Assembly (NCBI GenBank): GCA_902789365.1
Contig: CADANQ010000007.1
Coordinates: 1 to 54,072, forward strand
Source of the DNA: an uncultured Eubacteriales bacterium
Lineage (GTDB): Bacteria > Bacillota > Clostridia > Christensenellales > Aristaeellaceae
Reading direction: 5' to 3'
DNA: 54,072 bases
Below are positions 1 through 7,598 of this stretch, piece after piece. The position numbers were made by a program, and so were the translations under genes. A model generated the notes under the pieces. The model searched no databases, had not been told where the DNA came from, and saw only the letters and a program-made list of their open reading frames with translations. Within the stretch, counting starts at the first letter, position 1. Every line of letters starts with the position of its first letter.

Positions 1-34
1 CCTTCCCCGGACTCCGTTCTTCGCCCGGGGGGTT

Positions 35-94
35 CGCGGGGGGTACGGGTACCCCCCGCGGTATCTGTTCTGTCCGCAGGACTGAACAGATACC
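35..94. repeat. two adjacent palindromes
   Basis: A perfect 12-bp inverted repeat with a 2-base loop (35-60, CGCGGGGGGTAC arms) abuts a second hairpin at 60-94. The second has an 11-bp outer stem (GGTATCTGTTC / GAACAGATACC), a T-T mismatch and a 4-bp inner stem. They lie just beyond the stop of the gene ending at 101. Neither is followed by a T-run on the minus strand, so they are not a classical intrinsic terminator; they could be a repeat element or an RNA-stabilising 3' structure. Confidence 0.6.
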
Positions 95-100
95 AAAAAT

Positions 101-1486
101 TTATGTATGCCTCACGACCCGGAACCGCTGCAGCTTCACCTTTTCCCCCGGTTCGATGCCGGCCTTCCGGCGCGCGATGTCCACCTGCCGCGCCACGGTG
201 TCCACGCCCTCCAGGTCCGGCAGCAGCAGCCCCCGCCGGTGTCCCCTGCTTACAATCACGCCGTATTTCTTCACGTCCAGGTCATCCTCCGATTCGATAT
301 CCTCTGGGGGCTCCAGCACGTCCACATGAATCTCCAGCCACCGGAGTTCATCCGGCTTAATGGGATCAAAGCGCGGATCCCGTACGGCGGCGCTGACAGC
401 GTTCCGGATGATTTCCTCCGCCAGGGAATCCCTCGTGGGCGCGATGGTGCCGATGCATCCCCGGAGCGCGCCGTTTTTGTGAATGGATACGAAGGCGCCG
501 GCCCGCGTCCGGGTCATTTCCTCCGGCAGGCCCTCGGGAACGGACATCACCTGCCGGCGCAGAACATAGCTTTCCACCGACTGCCTCGCCAGCTTCACCC
601 AGGGATCGCTTTCCTTCCGGATCCCTTCCAGGCGTTTTTCCTCCGCCGCGCGCCGGATATCCAGGAAACGCCTTTTTTCATCCTCCCCTTTCGGACGGAA
701 GACGCACACGCCGTATCCCACCCCGGTCACGTCCTGGTGGCTCAAAGCTTCCGCCTCCACGGCCATGCCGTCCAGCGCCCCCGCCATAATCACAAATGAC
801 CGATGCCCGCACTCGGCCGCCCGTTCGCAGAAGTCCTCGCTGAAATCCATCAGCTCACCGAAGGCGGCCCTGCCGCAGACATCCATCACCTTTTCGTCGT
901 ACTTCGGCCCTTCCGGCGCAAAACCGTAGGGACCGGAGGCCTTCAGCTTGTGGCTCAGGTCGCCGCTGGCCACGAAAACCACCCTGCGCCCCGTCTCCTC
1001 CGCCGCCTTTCGGATAACCTGTCCAAGGGCGTAATGGTCCTCATACGGAAGGCCCGACAGCCCCACGCGCAGCAGACGAAAGCTTTTCAGCTCCCGGCGG
1101 ATAAAATACAGGGGCACCATGACGCCGTGGTCCAGCCGGGGATTTCTTTCGCCCTCCGTCCCCGCAGGAAGATCTCTTTCCCGCGCCAGCCGGCAGACCG
1201 CGTCCCTCAGTTCCTCGTCGTATTCCGCCGTGAAGCTGACGTCCGGCGCCCGGAAGTCGGCAAGGGAACCCCGCGCCTCCCGGCCCGGCGATATATGAAA
1301 ATAATCCCTGTACATCACCGCGTGAGGGCTGGAGATGACAATGGTCTCCGGCTTCAGATAAGCAATCTCCTCCGCAACGCGCCTGTAGGCCGCCGCCGTC
1401 TTTTCGATCTCCTTTTCCCCTCCCCGGCCCACCTCGGGCACGATCAGGGGCGGATGAGGCACCATGAACGCCGCCACAACAGCCAT
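101..1486 (-). CDS. AmmeMemoRadiSam system protein: MEMO/LigB-like domain fused to AMMECR1
   Basis: 461 aa. Residues 1 to about 270 resemble the class III extradiol dioxygenase/MEMO fold (N-terminal HPPLIVPEVG, later GDLSHK and FVIMAGALDG). Residues about 290-461 match AMMECR1 (GAFVSIHKNGALRGCIGT, later GVIVSRGHRRGLLLPDLEGV). In the family, MEMO, AMMECR1 and a radical SAM enzyme (AmrS) are fused or clustered; the reaction has not been settled. GGAGG lies upstream of the ATG. The radical SAM partner is not upstream; it could lie beyond the left edge, downstream of this gene. The family call is firm, the function is unknown. Confidence 0.9.
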   Translation of the reverse strand: MAVVAAFMVPHPPLIVPEVGRGGEKEIEKTAAAYRRVAEEIAYLKPETIVISSPHAVMYRDYFHISPGREARGSLADFRAPDVSFTAEYDEELRDAVCRLARERDLPAGTEGERNPRLDHGVMVPLYFIRRELKSFRLLRVGLSGLPYEDHYALGQVIRKAAEETGRRVVFVASGDLSHKLKASGPYGFAPEGPKYDEKVMDVCGRAAFGELMDFSEDFCERAAECGHRSFVIMAGALDGMAVEAEALSHQDVTGVGYGVCVFRPKGEDEKRRFLDIRRAAEEKRLEGIRKESDPWVKLARQSVESYVLRRQVMSVPEGLPEEMTRTRAGAFVSIHKNGALRGCIGTIAPTRDSLAEEIIRNAVSAAVRDPRFDPIKPDELRWLEIHVDVLEPPEDIESEDDLDVKKYGVIVSRGHRRGLLLPDLEGVDTVARQVDIARRKAGIEPGEKVKLQRFRVVRHT

Positions 1487-1552
1487 ATCTTTTATCCTCC
1501 GTCATATATCTGTCAGATGATCCTGTGCCGGCAAAAAACGCTGCGCCGCCTT

Positions 1553-2428
1553 TCACTCCGTCAGGGAAAAACCCCGGTTCCCGCCGGCGATGGCCCGCGC
1601 CGCCAGCGGCGCGATCACGCGGGCGAAAGCATCGTTGCCGAAATGCTTTTCCCGCACCGAAGCCGTGAATCCGGTACCGTTTGACGCGTTGGTATCCGTG
1701 TCCCGCGGAACCGCGATATAGGTTGCCGGATTCCAGGCCCTGTAGCCCTCCCATATTTCCCGGCAGCCGGGGATCGCGTGCCAATAGGCCGTGGTCTCCA
1801 GGTTGAACCAGATTTCCTTATCCCAGTCCCCCCGGTACACTCGGCCGGGAAAGGCTTTGGCAAAATGGTCAAAGAACGCCCGGGTCATCCGTTCGAAACC
1901 CTCCCGATGACCGGCGGGATCCGCCCCGTCCTGCTCTCCCTGGCACCATACCATACGGAAAAAGCGGTTTTCCTCCGACCGGGACAGGATATACGAAATT
2001 CTGTCCCGCATCGCAAGATAATAGGGCGATTCTTCCCCCCACCGCCATATCCCCGGCTCCGGGCGCATCCCCGCCGCGTCATAGCCGCCCGCGCCGCCGC
2101 AGGTAAACCCGGTACCGCCGTAGGCGCAGGGCAGGACCGCCAATACCGCGTCCGCGGGGATCATGGGCAGCAGCAGCCGCGCAAGGGGCAGATGGATGCC
2201 CCGGGTGCCCTTCTCCGCGCTGTCCGGATGCCCGTAGGGACGCATGTCCTGGAAATTCTGGGCGCAGGCCCCAAGGGGGGTCCGTTTCAGGTTGTCTTCG
2301 CCGTAAAAGCCCAGCTGGCATATCCGGCTGTCCGTCAGGGAAGGCGTGTAATCCGCCGGAATCCGGGATTCGTCGTAGCCCACCGCGTTCGACTGTCCCG
2401 CCACACACAGAATATAGATTTTCTCCAT
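1553..2428 (-). CDS. SGNH-type carbohydrate esterase (sialate O-acetylesterase / CE6-like)
   Basis: 291 aa. Block I is AGQSNAVGY (nucleophile Ser about residue 13), an intermediate Gly-rich block is YGGTGFTCGG, block III is WCQGEQD, and a C-terminal KHFGND probably carries the catalytic His. The GQSN plus WxQGExD pair is typical of acetylxylan/sialate O-acetylesterases that deacetylate plant or host glycans. There is no clear signal peptide, so a cytoplasmic role on imported oligosaccharides is likely. It has its own consensus promoter at 2507-2535 and sits 66 bp before the AMMECR1 gene, so the two may be co-transcribed. Confidence 0.8.
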   Translation of the reverse strand: MEKIYILCVAGQSNAVGYDESRIPADYTPSLTDSRICQLGFYGEDNLKRTPLGACAQNFQDMRPYGHPDSAEKGTRGIHLPLARLLLPMIPADAVLAVLPCAYGGTGFTCGGAGGYDAAGMRPEPGIWRWGEESPYYLAMRDRISYILSRSEENRFFRMVWCQGEQDGADPAGHREGFERMTRAFFDHFAKAFPGRVYRGDWDKEIWFNLETTAYWHAIPGCREIWEGYRAWNPATYIAVPRDTDTNASNGTGFTASVREKHFGNDAFARVIAPLAARAIAGGNRGFSLTE

Positions 2429-2506
2429 GCCCGATCATCCCGATTTCTGTATTTATTTCGGCCCCGTGCCGTCCGTGTCCGGCCCCGCCGGGAACCTTTC
2501 GGAAAT

Positions 2507-2535
2507 ATTATATTTTCCGCGGGCGGATATGTCAA
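2507..2535 (-). promoter_or_regulatory. consensus promoter of the SGNH esterase gene
   Basis: Read on the minus strand: TTGACA (2530-2535), 17-bp spacer, TATAAT (2507-2512), about 80 bp before the start codon. Both hexamers match the sigma-A consensus exactly. Confidence 0.85.
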
Positions 2536-2557
2536 CGTTATCCCCCCGCCGACAGGG

Positions 2558-2587
2558 TTGAACCGGGCGGCTGTTTTCTGGTATAAT
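2558..2587 (+). promoter_or_regulatory. promoter of the GH13 gene
   Basis: TTGAAC (2558-2563), 18-bp spacer, TATAAT (2582-2587), 61 bp before the ATG. It is divergent from, and only about 20 bp away from, the -35 of the leftward promoter. Confidence 0.75.
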
Positions 2588-2648
2588 CGTCTCGCGCACT
2601 GCGCGATTCTGTTACGCTGAACGCCCGACGCGGCGTGAAAGGAAAACC

Positions 2649-4211
2649 ATGGCCTGGTACGAAAAAGCGCTTTTTTATCACATCTACCCCCTGGGCCTGA
2701 CCGGCGCGCCGATGAAGAACGACTACGCCGCCCCGGTCCACCGGCTGAGGAAACTGGAAAAATGGATCGGGCATATTCGCAGCCTGGGGTGCACGGCCCT
2801 GTACATCGGTCCGCTGTTCGAATCCGTCGGCCACGGGTACGAGACCACCGATTACCGCAAGGTGGATTCGCGCCTGGGCGACAACGCGGACCTGAAGGCT
2901 TTTGTGCAAAAATGCCACGAAAGCGGGCTTCGGGTGGTGCTTGACGCCGTCTTCAACCACACCGGCAGGGACTTTTTCGCTTTTCGGGACATCCGGGAGC
3001 ACCGGGAGGAGAGCCGGTACCTTGGCTGGTACCGCAATGTGAATTTTTACGGGAACAACGAATTCAACGACGGTTTTTCATACGATAACTGGGGCGGGTA
3101 CGACCTGCTGGCCAAACTGAACCTTAACAACCCCGAGGTCCGGGATTACCTGCTGGACACGGTCCGCTTCTGGGTGAAGGAATTCGATATCGACGGTCTG
3201 CGCCTGGACGCCGCCGACGTGCTGGATTTTGATTTCATGCGCGCCCTGAGAAGCCTCGCCGACGGGGTGAAGGAGGATTTCTGGCTGATGGGTGAGGTGA
3301 TTCACGGGGACTATTCCCGCTGGGCCAACGACCGCACGCTGCACTCCGTGACCAATTATCACCTGCACAAGGCCCTGTACAGCGCTCACAACGACCATAA
3401 TTATTTCGAGATCGCCCACACCGTACGCCGCCAGAAGGACATGGGAGGCGGCCTGCTCTTTTATACCTTTGTGGATAACCACGACGTGGAGCGCATCGCC
3501 TCGAAGCTTCGGGACCGCGCCTGCTTCCTGCCCGTGCACGTGCTTCTGTACACCCTGCCCGGAATCCCGTCCCTGTATTACGGATCGGAATTCGGCATCG
3601 AGGGCAGGAAGGAACGGTATTCCGACGCTTCCCTTCGCCCGGCCCTGGACCTGGACGCCTTGCTGTCGCAGCCGAACGCGTACCTTGAGATCATCCGGGC
3701 CCTCGGCAAAGTATACGGCAGGGAATCCGCCCTGTGGTACGGCGATTACAGGGAGCTTCTTCTGACCACCGGGAAATACGCTTTCGCCCGGGGCGACGTC
3801 ATCGTAACCGTGAACAATGAAGAACGCGGCGCCGATTTCGACCTGCCCGCCGACAGCCCCATGACGGGCGCCCTTTCGGGCCGGCGTGTATCCCCCGAGG
3901 GCGGCACGGCGCACATCCGGCTGGACGGCTGCGGGGGCGAAATATGGATCCCGGAGAAGGACGGCCGCACGGTTTACGAGCCCATCCGGCATGAGATCCC
4001 GAAGGAAGCGCCGTCCGCCGCGCCGCCGGAAATCAGGGAGCCCCGCCGGGCCGCGGGCAAGCCGCCTGAAGAAATGACCGTAGAGGAACTGCAGGCCGAA
4101 GTCCTCGCAAGACTTGCGGCCAACGGCCCCGTCACCGACCGGATGCGCCGGGACGTACATGACAACGTCTACAGGGATTCCCTGATCAACTGGGTCAAAA
4201 GCTTTCGCTGA
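2649..4211 (+). CDS. GH13 alpha-amylase family glycosidase
   Basis: 520 aa, cytoplasmic (no signal peptide). The four GH13 motifs are complete: DAVFNHTG (99-106), GLRLDAAD with nucleophile Asp187, GEVIHGD with acid/base Glu216, and FVDNHDVER with Asp279. It hydrolyses or transfers alpha-glucans; exact specificity (maltogenic, cyclodextrin, alpha-amylase) cannot be read. The catalytic and beta-sandwich domains end near residue 440, followed by a Pro/Ala-rich linker and a helical tail (MTVEELQAEVLARL, then ending VKSFR) of unknown role. AAAGGA precedes the ATG. It heads a plus-strand glucan block with glycogen synthase. Confidence 0.9.
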   Translation: MAWYEKALFYHIYPLGLTGAPMKNDYAAPVHRLRKLEKWIGHIRSLGCTALYIGPLFESVGHGYETTDYRKVDSRLGDNADLKAFVQKCHESGLRVVLDAVFNHTGRDFFAFRDIREHREESRYLGWYRNVNFYGNNEFNDGFSYDNWGGYDLLAKLNLNNPEVRDYLLDTVRFWVKEFDIDGLRLDAADVLDFDFMRALRSLADGVKEDFWLMGEVIHGDYSRWANDRTLHSVTNYHLHKALYSAHNDHNYFEIAHTVRRQKDMGGGLLFYTFVDNHDVERIASKLRDRACFLPVHVLLYTLPGIPSLYYGSEFGIEGRKERYSDASLRPALDLDALLSQPNAYLEIIRALGKVYGRESALWYGDYRELLLTTGKYAFARGDVIVTVNNEERGADFDLPADSPMTGALSGRRVSPEGGTAHIRLDGCGGEIWIPEKDGRTVYEPIRHEIPKEAPSAAPPEIREPRRAAGKPPEEMTVEELQAEVLARLAANGPVTDRMRRDVHDNVYRDSLINWVKSFR

Positions 4212-4226
4212 CAGCCGGATTTCTCT

Positions 4227-4284
4227 TTTTCAGGGCTGTAAGGAAAGCAAAAATGGTTTTTTCCTTTACAACCCTGTCCTGAAA
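4227..4284 (+). terminator. imperfect hairpin after the GH13 gene
   Basis: AGGGCTGTAAGGAAA pairs imperfectly with TTTCCTTTACAACCCT, with outer TTTTCAGG/CCTGAAAA pairing. The T-run lies in the loop and 3' arm rather than after the stem, so termination efficiency is uncertain. Confidence 0.5.
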
Positions 4285-4294
4285 ATGCTATAAT
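4265..4294 (+). promoter_or_regulatory. glgA promoter overlapping the hairpin
   Basis: TTTACA (4265-4270), 18-bp spacer, TATAAT (4289-4294). The -35 is inside the 3' arm of the hairpin that follows the GH13 gene. The start codon is 115 bp downstream. Confidence 0.75.
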
Positions 4295-4409
4295 CAATGG
4301 GAAGCGAACCATTTCCTCTTCCCTTTCATTTCAACACATCAAACAGACGGCGCGGCCCGGACGTTTCAATGTTCCGGGTAATCATACGCGCGGAAACAGG
4401 AGAAAAACC

Positions 4410-6530
4410 ATGCCGGAAACGAAAAAAACCGAAAACCTGGCCGAAGAAGCCGAAACCGTAAAGAAGCCCGCCGTAAAAAAAGCCGCGGGCAAAAAAGCGG
4501 CTGCCGTGAAGGACGCCGCTGAAAAAACCGTTAAAGAAGCCGCCGCGAAGATTGCCAAAGCCGCGGAGAGCACCGGAAAGGCCGTGAAGGACGCCGCCGA
4601 AAAAGCCGAAAAAACCGTGGAAGCCGGAGAAAAGGCCGTGAAATCCACGGCCCGGAAGGCGAAAAAAACCGTGAAGACCGCGGCGGAGAAGGCTGCGGCA
4701 CAGGTGGCGGAGGGGGTCGAAAGGGCTTCCGAAGCGGTAACCCAGGCTGCCGGGGAACTGAAAGAGAAGTCCCAAAAGGCGCGCAGGCCCCGCAAGACTG
4801 CGGAAAAAGCCGCTGAACAGGCGGATAACACCAACGGGGAAGCCGTCGCCGCTGAATTGGAGAGCCTGTCGGGCGACGCCCTGAAGGCCGCCGCGCGGCT
4901 GCAGGATTCCGCGCCTGAAGAAATCACAAAGGAAGCCGAAAAAATCCCCGCGGAACCCGCCGGGGTTCCCGCGGAGGATCTTAACACCGCGCCCGAAGAA
5001 GAACCGCAGGAGGAAATCCTGAAGGATACCGAAAAAGAACCCGCGGAAGAGGTTCCCGCCGCGCCTTATATGCCCGAACCCCGCCGCAGCGTCGCCTTCA
5101 TCGGTTCGGAATGCTACCCCTTCGTCAAGACCGGCGGCCTGGGCGACGTGATGTACGCTCTGCCCCGCGCCCTGATCAAACAGAACTGCGACGTCAAGGT
5201 GATTCTGCCCCGGTATAAATGCATCCCCTGGAAATACCAGGAGAAGATGGTCTACAAGGGCGCTTTCGATATGGACCTGTGCGCCGACGGCCGCAAGTAC
5301 TATGTGGGCATCATGGAATACGAGATGGACGGCGTCGTGTATGACTTCATCGACAACGAGGAATTCTTCACCGCCGGCAATCCCTACATCAGCCTGGTTG
5401 ACGACATCCCGAAATTCTGCTACTTCGGCAAGGCTGCCCTGGCCGCCCTCAATTATCTGAACTGGATCCCGGACGTGATCCACTGCCACGACTGGCAGGC
5501 CGGCCTGGTCCCGGTATATCTGCGCACCCTGTTCGCGGATACTCCCCTCGCCAACGCCAAGACCGTCTTCACCATCCACAACCTCCGGTTCCAGGGCATC
5601 TACAACATCAAGACCATCAAGTACTGGTCCAACCTGCCGGACTATGTGTTCAACAAGGACGCGCTGAAACAGGGCTATGAGGACGCCAACATGCTCAAGG
5701 GCGGCCTGGCTTACGCCGACATGATTACCACGGTCAGCCATACCTATGCCGGCGAGATCCAGACCCCCTTCTACGGGGAAAAGCTGGACGCCCATTTGCG
5801 CTATCACAGCGGCAAGATGCGCGGCATCGTCAACGGCATCGACGTGGACATCTGGAACAGCGCCACCGATGCGCGCCTGCCCGTCAACTATGACATCGGC
5901 AGCGTGCTGCCCGGCAAGAAGGCCAACAAGAAGGCCCTGCAGGAGTCCCTGGGCCTGAAGGTGGATGACCATATGTTCGTCATCGGCCTTATTTCCCGCC
6001 TGACCGACCAGAAGGGCCTGGACCTGGTGAACGCCATCATCCCCGACATCATGGACGAGCACACCCAGGTGGTGGTGCTGGGAACCGGCGACAAACGGTA
6101 CGAGGATTCCTTCCGCTACTATGAGGAAGCCTACAAGACCCGCGTCTGTTCCAACATCATGTACGACGAAACCCGCGCCCATCTGATTTACGCCGGCAGC
6201 GACGCGCTGCTGGTTCCCTCCCTGTTTGAGCCCTGCGGGCTGACCCAGCTGATCGCCATGCGCTACGGCACCGTGCCCATCGTACGCGAGACCGGCGGCC
6301 TGAAGGACACCGTGCAGCCCTACAATATGTATACCAACGACGGCAACGGCTTCACCTTCGACAATTATGACGCAGGCCTTTTGTTGGACGCCATCAACCG
6401 CGCCAAGACGCTGTACTTCACCAACCGCTGGTGCTGGGACGAAATGGTCCAGCGCGACATGGCCGTCGACGTATCCTGGGACCTGAGCGCCGCCAGTTAC
6501 CGCGCGGTGTACATGGAACTGAAACCCTGA
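4410..6530 (+). CDS. glgA: glycogen synthase (GT5) with long Ala/Lys/Glu-rich N-terminal extension
   Basis: 706 aa, about 225 longer than the usual 475-480 aa enzyme. The GT5 core begins near residue 226 (RRSVAFIGSECYPFVKTGGL) and carries the ADP-glucose-binding KTGGLGDV at 240-247 and the C-terminal PSLFEPCGLTQL and ETGGLKDTV motifs. It transfers glucose from ADP-glucose to the growing alpha-1,4-glucan. Residues 1-220 are dominated by Ala, Lys and Glu in helix-forming repeats (about 20-135), then a more acidic, Pro-containing linker. This recalls phasins or histone H1/LEA tails and could bind glycogen granules, DNA or membrane; that role is inference. The start has no strong SD but is the only ATG in frame with the repeats (AGGAGA is 5-10 bases upstream). 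Confidence 0.95.
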   Translation: MPETKKTENLAEEAETVKKPAVKKAAGKKAAAVKDAAEKTVKEAAAKIAKAAESTGKAVKDAAEKAEKTVEAGEKAVKSTARKAKKTVKTAAEKAAAQVAEGVERASEAVTQAAGELKEKSQKARRPRKTAEKAAEQADNTNGEAVAAELESLSGDALKAAARLQDSAPEEITKEAEKIPAEPAGVPAEDLNTAPEEEPQEEILKDTEKEPAEEVPAAPYMPEPRRSVAFIGSECYPFVKTGGLGDVMYALPRALIKQNCDVKVILPRYKCIPWKYQEKMVYKGAFDMDLCADGRKYYVGIMEYEMDGVVYDFIDNEEFFTAGNPYISLVDDIPKFCYFGKAALAALNYLNWIPDVIHCHDWQAGLVPVYLRTLFADTPLANAKTVFTIHNLRFQGIYNIKTIKYWSNLPDYVFNKDALKQGYEDANMLKGGLAYADMITTVSHTYAGEIQTPFYGEKLDAHLRYHSGKMRGIVNGIDVDIWNSATDARLPVNYDIGSVLPGKKANKKALQESLGLKVDDHMFVIGLISRLTDQKGLDLVNAIIPDIMDEHTQVVVLGTGDKRYEDSFRYYEEAYKTRVCSNIMYDETRAHLIYAGSDALLVPSLFEPCGLTQLIAMRYGTVPIVRETGGLKDTVQPYNMYTNDGNGFTFDNYDAGLLLDAINRAKTLYFTNRWCWDEMVQRDMAVDVSWDLSAASYRAVYMELKP

Positions 6531-6555
6531 AGACGCATTGCCCGATGATTAACGG

Positions 6556-6597
6556 GGGCTGCCGCGGTCCGAAGCGCGGCAGCCCTTTCCTTTTTTT
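6556..6597 (+). terminator. intrinsic terminator after glgA
   Basis: Perfect 11-bp stem GGGCTGCCGCG / CGCGGCAGCCC followed by TTTCC and a T7 run. Confidence 0.93.
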
Positions 6598-6799
6598 ACA
6601 GGACGTCCCGATTGCGGATACGGGATTTTTCGCGGCGGCCGCCCGGCGGCAAACCCGGAAGATCCCCGGCCGGACACGACGCGCAACCTCTCCCGGAAGA
6701 TTGTGATAATCTTTCCCTGCCGGGCGATGAAAGAAAGCGGACCCCGGACAAATCAACGGAGCGCCTTTTATTTGGGTGTTCCCGGAACGGAGGGATGAT

Positions 6800-7207
6800 A
6801 TGTTCAAAATGCAGTTCGACTTTGCAGACCGTGCCGAAGAGGACCTGAGCGTCATCAACCGGGCGCTCTCCGGCCTGCCCCTCAGCCTTGTCAGGGTGGA
6901 AGACCACAAGGGCTACAACGCCGTTTCCGTCACCTTCGACCACGCGGCGGGGACCCGGGAGACCACCGCCCGGTACGGCATCGACCATATGGCGCTGTCC
7001 TGCGAGGCAAACCCGGACGAGGACGGGGACCTGTTCACCTGGCAGGTCGATACATCGTCGCTCCCCAAGGGACAGGTTCTGAACGGATCCGTATTTCACG
7101 ACCTGTGGTGCGCCGAGCATCCGGACCGGGTGATGCGCACCATGATCCAGATCGAATTCAAGGACTACGACGCTTTCCTCATCCTGCATCACGAAAAGCG
7201 TGAATAA
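6800..7207 (+). CDS. hypothetical protein, 135 aa
   Basis: Start chosen at the ATG at 6800 because GGAGGG lies at 6789-6794; an in-frame ATG 24 bases earlier lacks a ribosome site. The product is soluble and acidic, with no signal peptide, membrane segment or motif I recognise; it is rich in beta-prone segments (VSVTFDHAAG, MIQIEFKDYDAFLIL). It lies alone between the glgA terminator and the oligo-1,6-glucosidase promoter region. Coding is supported by codon use and RBS; function unknown. Confidence 0.7.
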   Translation: MFKMQFDFADRAEEDLSVINRALSGLPLSLVRVEDHKGYNAVSVTFDHAAGTRETTARYGIDHMALSCEANPDEDGDLFTWQVDTSSLPKGQVLNGSVFHDLWCAEHPDRVMRTMIQIEFKDYDAFLILHHEKRE

Positions 7208-7598
7208 CGGCGCAGTTTAATATGTTATTAAGATAACAATTTAATATCTTCCTGCTCCTCAACAAAAAAGATTATCCTATCCCTTCATCATCCCGATGTT
7301 TGCGGCGCGAATGAACGGGTATTTTTCCGTATACTTCTTACTTTAAAAATCGGACTTCCTTCGCAACCGTTTCTTCATCCATTGACATGATGGCAATAAA
7401 ACGATAGAATTGCCGCATGGATTCCATGCGTATGCGGCCCCCGTCCGTGCCGTCATGTTCCCTCCGCCGACCCGTACCTGTTTTACGTATAAGTACGTTC
7501 CGAGTGGAAATGGCGGGCGGTTCCGTACCGGACCCGCGCGGCGCGGCCGCGAAAGCCCCGCGCTTATGATTTTCATTTAAGGGACGGTGATTAATTCT
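7208..7598 (+). other. intergenic region upstream of the oligo-1,6-glucosidase
   Basis: 390 bp without a gene. It holds an AT-rich stretch with the near-palindrome GTTATTAAGATAAC (7224-7237), a consensus plus-strand promoter (7382-7410) and a small palindrome ACGTA-TAAG-TACGT (7485-7498) that could be an operator. The promoter lies about 190 bp before the gene, leaving a long leader in which I see no recognisable riboswitch. Confidence 0.6.
7382..7410 (+). promoter_or_regulatory. promoter of the oligo-1,6-glucosidase gene
   Basis: TTGACA (7382-7387), 17-bp spacer, TAGAAT (7405-7410). The ACGTA-N4-TACGT palindrome at 7485-7498 lies about 75 bp downstream in the leader. Confidence 0.7.

Noticed and set aside
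4326-6182. 618-codon open frame opposite glgA, and similar long antisense frames at 7338-9032 and 27268-29259
   Set aside because: They mirror the real genes' codon bias in GC-rich DNA; no RBS or known domain, and the opposite strand has clear enzymes.
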